A stretch of 64,000 nucleotides of DNA from JABWBH01 sp964526695 (GTDB lineage: Bacteria > Planctomycetota > Phycisphaerae > UBA1845). The notes beneath the pieces were generated by a model. The model was not told the origin of the DNA and ran no database searches. It saw nothing but the letters and a program-made list of their open reading frames with translations. Below, one piece after another: positions 24,115-33,057 of this stretch; the first letter of the stretch is position 1, and each line of letters starts with the position of its first letter. The DNA is taken from NCBI GenBank assembly GCA_964526695.1, contig CAZGJA010000089.1:124001-188000 (forward strand), read 5' to 3'. The position numbers and the translations under genes are program-made.

Positions 24115-24510
24115 ATGCGACTCCTTGACTGCGCCATCCGAGAGCACATTCAGCAGCTCAAGAACACCGAAGCCGCCGCGGCCGCGCTGTTCGGCATCTG
24201 CCCCTCGCCGGAGAACGGCGGGTATCATTACCGCGCGGAGGGCGTGAGCAACGAGGCCGTCCCGTTCTTGCGGCAGGTGGCCGTCGAGTTTCATGCGCGT
24301 GGGGCGGTGGATTCGCTGGATCGTCCGGTGACGATTGGAAGCAGCGACTATCGCCTTGTCCCGCTCACGCTGGGGCGGCGACCGCGATACTCCCCGTACA
24401 TTCTCGCCATCGTTTCGGCAACGCAGGATGAACTCCCGACCGTAATGGCCGCCCTGCGCGAGAGCGCCGCAGCGTGCTTCGGCGAATACTGCGACCTGAA
24501 GTGGAAGTAA
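24115..24510 (+). CDS. Hypothetical protein
   Basis: 131 residues with no recognised family. Mixed alpha/beta character: an N-terminal helix (IREHIQQLKNTEAAAAALFG) is followed by strands such as YRLVPLTLG and YILAIVSATQDE. Coding base usage is good throughout. It begins about 50 bases after the thioredoxin-like gene on the same strand and may be co-transcribed. GAGG lies 15 bases before the ATG; a GTG at 24100 is an alternative start. Confidence 0.65.
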   Translation: MRLLDCAIREHIQQLKNTEAAAAALFGICPSPENGGYHYRAEGVSNEAVPFLRQVAVEFHARGAVDSLDRPVTIGSSDYRLVPLTLGRRPRYSPYILAIVSATQDELPTVMAALRESAAACFGEYCDLKWK

Positions 24511-24699
24511 GCTCGCTCGAGGGCAGGCGGCAGGATGGGCTGCGGGGCTGGCCGTGAGCCGTGCGGACTTCGCCGTGCGCATATCCACGCCAGGCGGGAG
24601 ATCCCCTCCACACGGCTGACTCAGATGCGCGCCAGACTCGGTGCGGTCACGACAGCGCCAATGAAGCCCAGTGACACACGCACGCCTGCCGGTCGGAAA

Positions 24700-24786
24700 C
24701 GGAGAGGGGGGGATTCGAACCCCCGGTGCAGTTGCCCGCACACTGGTTTTCGAAACCAGCCCTTTCAGCCGCTCAGGCACCTCTCC
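24700..24786 (-). tRNA. tRNA-Ser (anticodon CGA)
   Basis: Read on the minus strand: acceptor GGAGAGG pairs with CCTCTCC, discriminator G. The anticodon stem-loop CTGGTTTTCGAAACCAG gives anticodon CGA. A long variable arm and the T-loop GGTTCGAATCC are present. 87 bases. It is the second serine tRNA within 5.1 kb. Confidence 0.95.
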
Positions 24787-24916
24787 ATGTACGCCGCACT
24801 CCAGGTCTACGCGGCATGAAACCCATCCGCCCCGGGCTGAACCCGCAGCGGGCGCGGCTCCGAGGATAAAACCAGGCAGGTCTGGAGGTTGCGTCTCCAG
24901 CCTGCCTGCCGCGAAG

Positions 24917-24989
24917 CACCCCCTAGGGGAGTCGAACCCCTGTCTTCAGGATGAGAACCTGATATCCTGGGCCACTAGACGAAGGGGGC
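24917..24989 (-). tRNA. tRNA-Glu (anticodon CUC)
   Basis: Minus strand: acceptor GCCCCCT pairs with AGGGGGT (first pair G-U), discriminator G. The anticodon loop TTCTCAT within CAGGTTCTCATCCTG gives CTC. The T-arm is CAGGGGTTCGACTCCCCTA. 73 bases. The D-arm is GTCTAGTGGCCCAGGAT, typical for glutamate tRNAs. Confidence 0.93.
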
Positions 24990-25806
24990 CAATCCGGTCG
25001 TTGTCCGTGCGGATTGGCACACCGGACGCGGCAAAGTTTAGGCCGGTTTCCCATCCGGTCAAGGCGCGTGGGCCTTTGCCGCGACTCGTGCCTCGCACCG
25101 ATCTGCGGGTCCGCTGCCGCGGATCCGTGCCACCCGCCGGACCTCGGGTCTGTCGTCGCAAATCCGTGCGGTCTGGGCTTGCCCCCGCTCTGCCCAAACA
25201 GACTCCGTTGATGGGGGTGGCTGATTCAAGCGTGGGCGGAAAAGGTGGCCGGCGCGGAGCCGGATCGAATGGCTTTGTTTGGTTAGAAAAAAGATAGTTA
25301 TTTCGGCGGGCGCGGGGGCTGGATTCGCGGTTTTTCCCGGTGTTTTTGCGTTTTGCAGCGCGCGCGAGCAGCGCAGTTTTGCGCCATTCCAAGCCACCGG
25401 GCGCGGGCGAAACGAGTTGTCCTGTTTGTTCCGGTTCATCGCATCACGCGGGCGCGGAATGGGCGCGGGCGACTGCGGACGGATAACGCGGCGGGCGCTC
25501 GGGGAATGGTGCAAACCGCAACGTCGCCGCGCATCACGATGGCGGGCCAGCGAATGGGGGTTCTCAGCGCCGTCCTCGAGGCGAGACGAGGTATTGACGG
25601 CGGCGGGCTCGCGCTGGGGAGTCCGCGGAGGGGGCATTCAGGTTGGGACCGGCCGGTGGATCGCGGAAAGCGGGCTGTCCGCAGATGGCGCGGATGGCGC
25701 CGATGAGGGCGTCGGGGAAGAAGGGCGATCCGCAGATTGCGCAGATTGCGCAGATGAAGGCGTTGGGGTCATGCGGGCGGCGCGTAAGGCGGAACGCATC
25801 CCGGAC
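24990..25806. other. Gene-free 0.8 kb with palindromes and GCGCAGAT-type repeats
   Basis: No gene is supported; open frames here are repeat translations. Pieces seen are a hairpin 1 of the composite family on the minus strand at about 25088-25137 (GCACCGATC and GATCCGTGC regions, ending CCGTGCCACC), an A/T-rich patch with TTAGAAAAAAGATAG near 25285, and two short tandems of GCGGATG and CGCAGATTG units at 25675-25770. Confidence 0.55.
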
Positions 25807-25995
25807 TTACGCCCTGACCTCGATCACGGCCGCGGCGTCGTTGCCGAAGACGTCCACGAGTCGTACGGCGATGGTGTGTGACTGGCCGGCCTTGAGTTTC
25901 ACGGTCGTCCGCGTGGGGACGATCTTGGCGCGCTTGCCGTTGCCGCGGATCGCCTGCCACTCGCCAGCGGGCAGCCGCTCGCGCCGCGCGCCTGG
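25807..25995 (-). pseudogene. C-terminal gene remnant, possibly of a type III Mod-like DNA methyltransferase
   Basis: About 60 codons before a stop at 25807 look like the natural end of a larger protein: LPAGEWQAIRGNG, TTVKLKAGQSHTIAVRLVD, then VFGNDAAAVIEVRA. The VxxVDVFGND-type ending is one I associate with type III restriction-modification Mod subunits. No methylase catalytic motif (DPPY) precedes it; instead the frame runs out against the end of the beta-propeller gene. I read it as a remnant left by a deletion or insertion. Family assignment is tentative. Confidence 0.35.
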
Positions 25996-26014
25996 GCAGG
26001 CATCGGCGCGGCCA

Positions 26015-28420
26015 TCAACGACACGCGAATGGAGCCTCCTTCGATGCCCCACAGCTCCATTCAGCCCGGAACACCCCATCCGAAGCATTGACTCTCACCT
26101 TTGCAATCGCTTCCCCGTTTTCGTCCAGGCAATAGCGTTTCCTTCCTCCAGGCGTGACGGTGATCAAGACTGAATCGCCAGGCGTTCCACCATAAACTCG
26201 GGCAGTAGCGAAGACGCGCCCGTTTCGTGACGCGCAGCGATCAAAAGTCAATCCCTCCTGGTTTGTGCAGGTCTTTTGAGGGGATCCCCACGCCTCCAAA
26301 TCCCCGTTTTCCGTCATGGCAAGCAGCATTGCGGTTTCCGTGATCACCGGCGCCTGCTTGGCGGCGGCGGACAATTGAATCTGCCACAGTGGGTCTCCGG
26401 TCTCCGCGGACAGTCCAAGGAGCCGATCGCTGAACAAACTCGAGAGAATCACGATGTCCCGGCCTGCGGAAACAACCGGAAGGACGTCACGGCTTCCCGG
26501 CTTGAAGCCCTCCCACCTCGGCGCACCGCTTTGATCGAGGGCGACGAGCACCGATCCTTCCGGGTTATAACGCCAGGCGGCGACATACACCCGCCCGTCT
26601 CTTGCGATCGTCGGCGAATGACGCGAAACGTAGAGGTTTTGGTCTGAGAGCGCGGTCAGCCATCGTTGGGATCCATCAGGATTCACGCAGATGACCGTGC
26701 GCGGGTCAACGGTCGCGTAAACCGCGCCGTCCGGACCGACGGAGGGAGCCGATGCCACATACTGCGTGTTCAGGGACCACAAGACACTTCCATCGTCCGA
26801 ATGGAACTTCGTCAGGTACGCGTCGATGTTGGCATACAAGTGGCCATCCAGTCCCAAGGCAAGTTCGCCATCGATCCTCTCATTGATGACTCGAAACCGG
26901 CCGAAGCAGGATGATGCCATTGAGGCAAGACCGCCGTATCCGTAGATCGTGAAGAACAGGTCGCCATCGCGATCGAGCAGGGCTGACCGTGAACTGGAGT
27001 CTTGTCCCTCGCACAGGAGCCGGCCATCCTCTGCGGCGAGTTTCCATACCGCACGGGAGGATCCAAATCGCGTTGGCACATAAATGACGCCGTCGTTGCG
27101 AACGGCGCTCCCGCCAATGGCCTCGCGGCGGACTTGCCACCGCGTGGTCCCGTCCGGGCGCAAAGCCTGAATATATCCGCCGGCGTTTACATGAATCGTG
27201 CCGTCCGGCGCAACGACCGGCGCATGTTCCGCGCTGCCGACCGGCGCCGACCACATCCGTTGCCATTCACAGGGCAGCTCGACCGACGTGTGGCCGGATC
27301 GCTGCGAATCGTGCTTCTCGGTGGACCATGTCCTGGCCGGACCCACGCCACAGGCATCCGAATCACAGGCAGTCTCCCGACCTCGAAACCGGCCCCCTAG
27401 CGCCTGGCACTCTGCGGACGTGGCGATGACGCAGTCAAGTTCGCTTAGACAGCATGCTCCCGCCGTTTCACCCCCCTCCAGCCCACTCAGCATCGCATAG
27501 TAGATGTCCCGCGGCGAGCTATGGTCATCCGGTCTGGCGACCCAGACAACGCGATCTCCGTCAACGCGAGGCTCCAAGTCGTCGAAATCGTTTTCCGTGA
27601 GCTGGTATTGGCGCCCGAGATATGTAAGAAAGATCTCAAGATCGTGACCATCAGAGGCACAGAAGACCGCAGAATCGCCGTCAAGATCGGGCTGGTACCC
27701 GGCAGGCGAAACACGGTGCAATCCGCCTGTGAAGCGGGACTTCCAGATGCCCTGCTCATGCAGCGGTATTTCGGTGTCCGTGTACCAGATGATCGACCTG
27801 CCGTCTGTACGAGGCCTGTAAACGCTAAACGCGTTGCTCGTCATCTGAACAACGACTCCATCGCGCCAGGCAAAGACATCGGAATAGGCGTTCCCACGAG
27901 CTTCCCACACCAAGCGGTTTCGAGAGAGAGCGGGATACTGGTTGTTGCGATCGCCGCCCGCGAGAATGCGGATAGGCCCCTCGTCCGTATCGAGAATAAT
28001 CGCCAGTGGTGAATTCGGTTCCGCCGATACCCATGCCGTTGCGTCTTCCCACAGCGTGGGTTGAAACTCGTTGTACGATGTGGAGGTCAATTGCGAAACG
28101 ACGCCGTCCGACCATTGAAACACTTCAAGATCGTGTCCATCGCTCGCGACCCAGACGATGCGGCCATTGTGAATGCTGGGGCTGTATCCGGGCGCAACGA
28201 CGGCCGGTTCGGAATCGCCCTCCGTCCATTTCATGATGCGATCGTCGTTGTCAGAGAACCTTCGCGACCATGTCACGGTTCGCCCTGAGACGTCCGCACT
28301 GAATTCCAAGTATGCACTCGACGTCAACCGCTGGATGATCCAAGTGACTTCGGCCTGCACCTTCGCTGACGGCAGCAAGCACACCAGTGACAACGCAAGC
28401 AAAGCCAGTCGTGATGGCAT
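26015..28420 (-). CDS. Secreted beta-propeller protein (TolB-like and PQQ-like repeats)
   Basis: 801 residues. The signal peptide is LALLALSLVCLLPSAKVQAE. Residues 30-330 hold repeats of the type IVWVASDGHDLEVFQW, a TolB-like propeller. A Cys-rich insert near 340-375 (GACCLSELDC; CQALGGRF; ACDSDACG) matches a motif recurrent in planctomycete secreted proteins. Residues about 400-740 carry PQQ-like repeats (APVVAPDGTIHVNAGGYI; GRVYVAAWRYN). The C-terminus stops abruptly, next to the remnant at 25807, and may be frameshifted or truncated. GGGGAGAA lies five bases before the ATG. Base composition is lower in GC than its neighbours. Confidence 0.85.
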   Translation of the reverse strand: MPSRLALLALSLVCLLPSAKVQAEVTWIIQRLTSSAYLEFSADVSGRTVTWSRRFSDNDDRIMKWTEGDSEPAVVAPGYSPSIHNGRIVWVASDGHDLEVFQWSDGVVSQLTSTSYNEFQPTLWEDATAWVSAEPNSPLAIILDTDEGPIRILAGGDRNNQYPALSRNRLVWEARGNAYSDVFAWRDGVVVQMTSNAFSVYRPRTDGRSIIWYTDTEIPLHEQGIWKSRFTGGLHRVSPAGYQPDLDGDSAVFCASDGHDLEIFLTYLGRQYQLTENDFDDLEPRVDGDRVVWVARPDDHSSPRDIYYAMLSGLEGGETAGACCLSELDCVIATSAECQALGGRFRGRETACDSDACGVGPARTWSTEKHDSQRSGHTSVELPCEWQRMWSAPVGSAEHAPVVAPDGTIHVNAGGYIQALRPDGTTRWQVRREAIGGSAVRNDGVIYVPTRFGSSRAVWKLAAEDGRLLCEGQDSSSRSALLDRDGDLFFTIYGYGGLASMASSCFGRFRVINERIDGELALGLDGHLYANIDAYLTKFHSDDGSVLWSLNTQYVASAPSVGPDGAVYATVDPRTVICVNPDGSQRWLTALSDQNLYVSRHSPTIARDGRVYVAAWRYNPEGSVLVALDQSGAPRWEGFKPGSRDVLPVVSAGRDIVILSSLFSDRLLGLSAETGDPLWQIQLSAAAKQAPVITETAMLLAMTENGDLEAWGSPQKTCTNQEGLTFDRCASRNGRVFATARVYGGTPGDSVLITVTPGGRKRYCLDENGEAIAKVRVNASDGVFRAEWSCGASKEAPFACR

Positions 28421-28773
28421 GAAGTTCTCCCCAAGTCTTGGACCGCCCCAACCCGCACGGAAAGCCCGCGCGTGGAGTGGATCCTCGTAGAACGGGCATG
28501 CAGCAACAATGCAACTTCGAATATAGGACGTTGAGCGTCTTTCGAGTGATTGTCGCTCCGGCCTGCCTCCCGCGTGGGTGAGTTGAGGGATATCGCAGAC
28601 TCCTCCAAGTGAAGTGATGGTCTTCCCGGGTGACGCGGCCTGCGAGCGTCTCGGAGTCGGCGTCTCATGGGGACGCCCGGAGACTCGCGCTGAAAAACAC
28701 CCAATGGTGGCATTATAGGGAGCACCAAGTGGGACATCAACGCATCGTTTCGGGGCGTCGTTTTCGCGGTCAT
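28421..28773. other. Gene-free divergent interval
   Basis: Nothing that I can support as a gene or known element. It would hold the promoter of the beta-propeller gene, but no convincing hexamers were found. Confidence 0.4.
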
Positions 28774-29805
28774 TCAGGGGTTCAGCACGGCTTCGAGCCA
28801 GGTCACGACCTCTTGCTTGACGGCGCTGTCGTGCAACATGCCGCCGTCGGTGTGGTCGCCGTTGGTGCGGATGAAGCGTTTTGGCTCCGCGGCGGAGTGG
28901 AAGAGTTGTTCGCCGATGGTGATGGGGATCAGGGTGTCGGCGCGGCCGTGGAGGAAGAGCTTGGGGCAGGACAGTTGGCCCACTTTGGCGGCGGACTCGT
29001 AGCGATGGCGCGCCAGCCAGCGGACGGGGAGCAGCGGGTAGTGGGTGTGGCCGACGTCGGGCAGGCTGGTGAAGGTGGACTCCACGATGAGCGCGTCGGG
29101 CGGGTGTCGTCTGGCGAGTTCGATGGCGACTGCGCCGCCGAGGGAGCGCCCGTGATAGATGATTCGACGCGCCTCATGGTCCTGCTGCGAATCGTCTCGC
29201 TGCGAATGGTCCGACCGCGAAACGTCCCGGTCGGAGACGTTGCGCTCCGGAACGTGCAGTCCCGTATTGCCCCGCTCCGAACTGTCCCGCTGCGAATCAT
29301 CTCGCTGCGAAACGACGTAGCGCCAGGCGGCTTCCGCATCCTCGTACACGCCGGCCTCGGTGGGGGCGCCTTCGCTGTCGCCGAAGCCGCGGTAGTCGAT
29401 GGCCACGACGGCGTAGTTGAGGCGATGCCACTCCTGCACGTCGAGGAGGACGTCGCCGAGGTTGCCGGCGTTGCCGTGGAAGAAGAGCACCGTGCCCTTC
29501 GGCTGTTCGCAGGTCACGTGCCAGCCGGTGATGCTGACGCCGTCGCCGGCGGTCAGTTGCAGGGGCGTAAACTCGATGCCCACGTCCTTGGGGGTGAACT
29601 CGACGTGCCGGGCTGGGAAGTAGATCAGGTGGGATTGCAGGAAGTAAACCGCGACACAGACCGCGAGGTAAGTGCAGGTCACGATGACCAGCAGCCGGAG
29701 GGCTTTGCGCCGCCACGGCGCGGGCTTGGGGGTCGGCGCGCTCTCCGCTGTCGAAGGCGAGGCTGCGAGTTTCGCGTCAACCGAGCTGTCGTCGGGATTC
29801 ATCAT
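28774..29805 (-). CDS. Membrane-anchored alpha/beta-hydrolase with pentapeptide-repeat insertion
   Basis: 343 residues, BEM46/ABHD13-like. One membrane helix lies near 35-58 (LLVIVTCTYLAVCVAVYFL), followed by YFPARHVEFTP, the oxyanion stretch LFFHGNAGNLG, and the nucleophile in YHGRSLGGAVA. The acid is probably in LFLHGRADTLIP and the His in GDHTDGGML. Between AAWRYVV and RRIIYHG, where relatives have a short turn, there are about 45 extra residues made of SQRDD-like pentapeptides encoded by a 15-base tandem repeat. They lie just before the nucleophile strand and should form a surface excursion. The substrate is unknown. Confidence 0.88.
   Translation of the reverse strand: MMNPDDSSVDAKLAASPSTAESAPTPKPAPWRRKALRLLVIVTCTYLAVCVAVYFLQSHLIYFPARHVEFTPKDVGIEFTPLQLTAGDGVSITGWHVTCEQPKGTVLFFHGNAGNLGDVLLDVQEWHRLNYAVVAIDYRGFGDSEGAPTEAGVYEDAEAAWRYVVSQRDDSQRDSSERGNTGLHVPERNVSDRDVSRSDHSQRDDSQQDHEARRIIYHGRSLGGAVAIELARRHPPDALIVESTFTSLPDVGHTHYPLLPVRWLARHRYESAAKVGQLSCPKLFLHGRADTLIPITIGEQLFHSAAEPKRFIRTNGDHTDGGMLHDSAVKQEVVTWLEAVLNP
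29184..29318. repeat. Nine-unit 15-bp tandem repeat inside a coding sequence
   Basis: Nine units of 15 bases, starting GCTGCGAATCGTCTC, run through 29318. The central units are the most diverged and the outer units almost identical. The period is a multiple of three, so the host frame is kept, and each unit encodes one pentapeptide of the form S(Q/E/D)R(D/N)x on the minus strand. Confidence 0.88.
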
Positions 29806-29944
29806 GCGGGCTTCGATCCATCATAGGCAGGGTCGAAGCGTAATTCCGGCGGCTTGGGAACGCCTGCGGACTTCTCCTAAAGGGGGAGCTTGTCTCGCTC
29901 AGCGCCGGGCGAAGGCGCGGACTGCGGTCGCGCACAGGGCGGGA

Positions 29945-30193
29945 CTACGGGCGGCGCTTGCCGCGGGGCGTCCTTGGTCGGTGGCTGTTGCCGAGAGTTT
30001 CGACGGCGGAGACGTGGATGTAGGGGAAGAATGCCTGCCTGTCGGCGTTGGCGAAAGCAATGAAAACCCGTTTCTGCCCGAGTGCGACGCCATTGGGGTC
30101 GCGCACGTCGAATGAGGTTCCGCTGGTCAGGTGGAAGCGGAAGGCTTCAAACGGCTCTCGGTTGAGCAACTCACGAATCTCGTCGGCGATCAT
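29945..30193 (-). CDS. Small conserved-looking hypothetical protein
   Basis: 82 residues beginning MIADEIRELLNREPFEAFRF. The pattern (helix, then HLTSGTSFDVRDPNGVAL and a strand-rich part ending in a basic tail) resembles small planctomycete proteins of unknown function that start with a LLN-x-PF-x-xF motif. I know no role for them. The ATG at 30193 is preceded by a second possible ATG (two codons earlier). The upstream open frame is composed of a composite palindromic element and should not be included. Confidence 0.65.
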   Translation of the reverse strand: MIADEIRELLNREPFEAFRFHLTSGTSFDVRDPNGVALGQKRVFIAFANADRQAFFPYIHVSAVETLGNSHRPRTPRGKRRP

Positions 30194-30315
30194 GCCATGA
30201 TTGTACCCTGCGGACCATGATCCGTTCAACGCATGCGTGCATTCAACGCGCTCGGGGGATTGGCCTGGGGTCGCTTTGTTGAAGGGGTCGCGTTTGGAGG
30301 GCGACGAACTGGCGG

Positions 30316-30411
30316 AGTGGCATCGGTCCGCAGCGGTGGACCCGTGGCGTGCGCGAGGGTGTGTTTGCATCCCATGCGCCACGGCCTGGCGAGTACGCCA
30401 GACCGTGCCAC
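30316..30411 (+). repeat. Composite palindromic element
   Basis: Hairpin 1 (CATCGGTCCGC, AGC, GGTGGACCCGTG) at 30321-30346 is imperfect. Hairpin 2 (CACGGCCTGGCG, AGTA, CGCCAGACCGTG) at 30379-30406 has the consensus sequence. The ends are GTGGCATCGG and CCGTGCCACC. It lies between convergently placed minus-strand genes, upstream of the small gene at 29945. Confidence 0.85.
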
Positions 30412-30446
30412 CCCACCGCATCGTATGAAAAGCGGAGGTTGGTGGC

Positions 30447-32471
30447 CTACTCCCGCGCGGCTTCGACGTCTTTCTTGTGCTGCTCGATGACCTGCTGCTG
30501 CACGTTGCTCGGGACCGGCTCGTAGTGGGATTCCTCGATGGTGAAGCTGCCCTGTCCGCCGGTGATGCTGGAGAGGCGCGAGTTGTAGTCCATGACTTCG
30601 CCGAGCGGGATCTGCGCCTTGATCACGGCCAGGCCGCCGGGCAGCACGTCCTGCCCCACGGGGCGTCCGCGGCGCGAGGCGATGTCGCCCTGAATGTCGC
30701 CGACGTTGTCCGTCGGAACGGTGACTTCGAGATTAACGATCGGCTCCAGCAGGATGGGCTTGGCTTTGGCGAAGCCGTCCTTGAAGGCCTGACGCCCGGC
30801 GATCTGGAAGGCGATGTCCTTGCTGTCCACCGGGTGGGTCTTGCCGTCGATCAGCTCGACCTTGACGTCGACGACGGGATAACCGGCGATGACGCCCTCG
30901 GCCATCTGCGCGCGAACGCCCTTGTCCACGCTGGGGCGGTACTGCTGGTCGATGGCGCCGCCGAAGATTTTGTCCACGAACTCGTAGCCCTCGCCGCGCT
31001 GGGCGGGCAGCACGTTGATGATGATCTTGGCGTACTGCCCGGAGCCGCCGGTCTGCTTCTTGTGGGTGTATTCGATGTTGTCGGCGCGGCCGGCGATCGT
31101 CTCGCGATAAGGGATCCTCGGCGTTTTGGTGAGGACTTCGAGCTTGAAATAGTGTTTGAGCTTGGTGAGGATCGCGCGGACGTGGGTGTCGTCGATCCCG
31201 CGCAGCACCATTTCGCCCGCGCCGGTGCGCTCCAGCCGCAGGCACGGATCCTCCTCGGTGTATCGGCGGATGGCTTGGGCGATCTTGTCTTCGTCGCCTC
31301 GTGACTTGGATTCCAGCGCCAGCGGGAACATCGGCGCCGGGATGGAGGGCAGGTCGATCGTGCCGCCCTTGTGGGTGAACACCGTGTCGCCGACGCGAAG
31401 ATCGAGCTTGGCGAGGAAGAACAGATCGCCGCCCACGCCGGCCTCGAGTTCCTTGTGCTCCGTGCCCAGCAGCCGCTGGATCTGCCCCGGGCGGAAGCCC
31501 TTGCGATCGTGCACGGTTTTGATGCTCATGTCGTGCGTGAGCCGGCCCTCCAGCGCGCGGATGCCGATGTACTTGATGCCGGTCTTCGGATCGCTCGACA
31601 CCTTGAACACCTGCCCGACGAAGTCCGCGCCCATCGGGTCGATCTCGGTGTCCTTCCCCTCCTCGTGCAGCGAGCGGCGCTTGGCGATGAGCGGGCTGGG
31701 AAAGAAGTTCACGATCGCGTCGAGCAACTCGGCGATGCCCACCTCCGCGCGGGAGTTGACGAAGAAGATCGGGACGAACGTCTGCGCCGCGACCGCGCGC
31801 GGCGCCACGGAAATGACCTCTTCCTTGCTGACCTCGCCGCTGAGGTACTTCTCCATCAGCGCGTCGTCGGCGCCGACGATGGCCTCGAGCACCGCCGTGT
31901 GCGCTTCGCCGACGTCGGAAAACGCCGCGGATCCCTTCTCGTTCGCCAGGCAGTCGATGACGCCCTTGCCGCCATCCGTGGGCAAGGTCAGCGTGACGCA
32001 GGTGGAGCCGAAGACCTCGCGAAGATTGTCGACGAGTTCCTCGAGGTTGACGTTGGGTGCATCGATCTTGGTCACGACGACGGCCAGTCCCACGCCGTAG
32101 TTCTTCGCGCGCTCGAACATCTTGCGCGTGTTCACCTCGATGCCCGCGGCGCCGGAGACGACGACGACGGCCGTGTCCGCCGCCGCCAGCGCGCCGATCG
32201 CGGGACCGGAGAAGGCGGTCGTGCCGGGCGTGTCCACGATGTTGACGTGGTGCCCCTTGTGCGTGAGGTAGCAGACGGCGGAGTCGGTCGAGCCGCCTTT
32301 CTCCTTGGCCTCATCCGTCACGTCGAGGATCGAAGTCTTGTCCGCCGTGGAGCCGAGGCGGTTGGTGACGCCGGCCTTGTGGAGCATGGCCTCGGCGAGC
32401 GAGGTTTTGCCCGATCCTCCGTGTCCGACGAGCACGACATTGCGATACTTCCCGACCTCGTAAACCGCCAT
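30447..32471 (-). CDS. EF-G paralogue (EF-G-like GTPase) lacking the catalytic histidine
   Basis: 674 residues. The order of domains is that of EF-G: G domain (1-270), beta-barrel domain II (about 290-390), domains III and IV (400-590; KKQTGGSGQYAKIII) and V (LEPIVNLEVTVP; ASRRGRPVGQ). G1 is GHGGSGKT (16-23) and G3 is DTPG (80-83). However, the residue after DTPG is Thr instead of the His that activates water, switch I reads KGGSTDSAV rather than RGITI, and G4 is TKID rather than NKMD. This is a divergent EF-G-like subgroup, not the main fusA product. Its role could be ribosome recycling, rescue or regulation. AGGGAGG lies six bases before the ATG. Confidence 0.9.
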   Translation of the reverse strand: MAVYEVGKYRNVVLVGHGGSGKTSLAEAMLHKAGVTNRLGSTADKTSILDVTDEAKEKGGSTDSAVCYLTHKGHHVNIVDTPGTTAFSGPAIGALAAADTAVVVVSGAAGIEVNTRKMFERAKNYGVGLAVVVTKIDAPNVNLEELVDNLREVFGSTCVTLTLPTDGGKGVIDCLANEKGSAAFSDVGEAHTAVLEAIVGADDALMEKYLSGEVSKEEVISVAPRAVAAQTFVPIFFVNSRAEVGIAELLDAIVNFFPSPLIAKRRSLHEEGKDTEIDPMGADFVGQVFKVSSDPKTGIKYIGIRALEGRLTHDMSIKTVHDRKGFRPGQIQRLLGTEHKELEAGVGGDLFFLAKLDLRVGDTVFTHKGGTIDLPSIPAPMFPLALESKSRGDEDKIAQAIRRYTEEDPCLRLERTGAGEMVLRGIDDTHVRAILTKLKHYFKLEVLTKTPRIPYRETIAGRADNIEYTHKKQTGGSGQYAKIIINVLPAQRGEGYEFVDKIFGGAIDQQYRPSVDKGVRAQMAEGVIAGYPVVDVKVELIDGKTHPVDSKDIAFQIAGRQAFKDGFAKAKPILLEPIVNLEVTVPTDNVGDIQGDIASRRGRPVGQDVLPGGLAVIKAQIPLGEVMDYNSRLSSITGGQGSFTIEESHYEPVPSNVQQQVIEQHKKDVEAARE

Positions 32472-32670
32472 GACCGCCTCCCTGGATTCTAAGCCGTTGC
32501 CACCGTTCAGCTTGCAGCGGCTCGCCGGCAGGAACCGCCGCCGCCGAACCACCGCGAAGCGCCGAGAAACGTTATCATAAGGTAAAGTCTTCGGGCAAGC
32601 CAAGCGCGGAGCGGGCTGAACGGAACGGGTGGGGTCCGTGCAAACGCATTCAGAAAACGCAGGACCGGCA

Positions 32671-32786
32671 GGTGGCACGGGTCCGCGGCAGCGGACCCGT
32701 GTGGTGCGAACGTGGGTCGGGGGCTCCATCGCCACGGCCTGTTCCCGCCTGCGCGGGAATGACGGAGTACGCCAGACCGTGCCACC
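32671..32786 (+). repeat. Composite palindromic element with nested palindrome (best-preserved copy)
   Basis: It starts GGTGGCACGG and ends CCGTGCCACC, a 10-bp terminal inverted repeat. Hairpin 1 at 32676-32701 is perfect: CACGGGTCCGC, loop GGCA, GCGGACCCGTG. Hairpin 2 begins at 32733 (CACGGCCTG), is interrupted at 32742-32764 by a TTCCC-(GCCTGCGC)-GGGAA palindrome plus TGACG, and resumes with GAGTACGCCAGACCGTG. It lies between the divergently transcribed EF-G-like and kinase genes. Confidence 0.92.
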
Positions 32787-32830
32787 CAGCCGCGAACGAG
32801 CGGATTGCGAATTCTGCTGGACGGCCATCG

Positions 32831-32915
32831 CTCGTTGTCGCTGTGCACTCGTTGACGCCGGGCGCTCGTTGACGCCGGGCGCTCGTTGACGGCGGGCGCA
32901 CGTTGACGCCTTGCG
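32831..32915. repeat. Five-unit 17-bp tandem repeat
   Basis: Units start at 32831, 32848, 32865, 32882 and 32899. The two central ones are identical (CTCGTTGACGCCGGGCG) and the outer ones have drifted. It lies upstream of the histidine kinase gene. The period is not a multiple of three and no gene covers it. Confidence 0.9.
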
Positions 32916-33057
32916 GCGATGCGGAAGAATACGTCTGCTCGCGTCGAGGGAACGGGCGGCGCGGGCCATGATTCGATCGGACATGCGCCCGGACGTTCGG
33001 AAGCGCCCCGCGGGTCGCGGATTCGTGCGAGCGTGGGCGCTCCTTCTGCTCAGACCT

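Noticed and set aside
25059..25637. Minus-strand open frame downstream of the tRNA genes
   Set aside because: It consists of Pro/Arg-rich translations of palindromes and a TTTTTT-containing patch; there is no start context and no domain.
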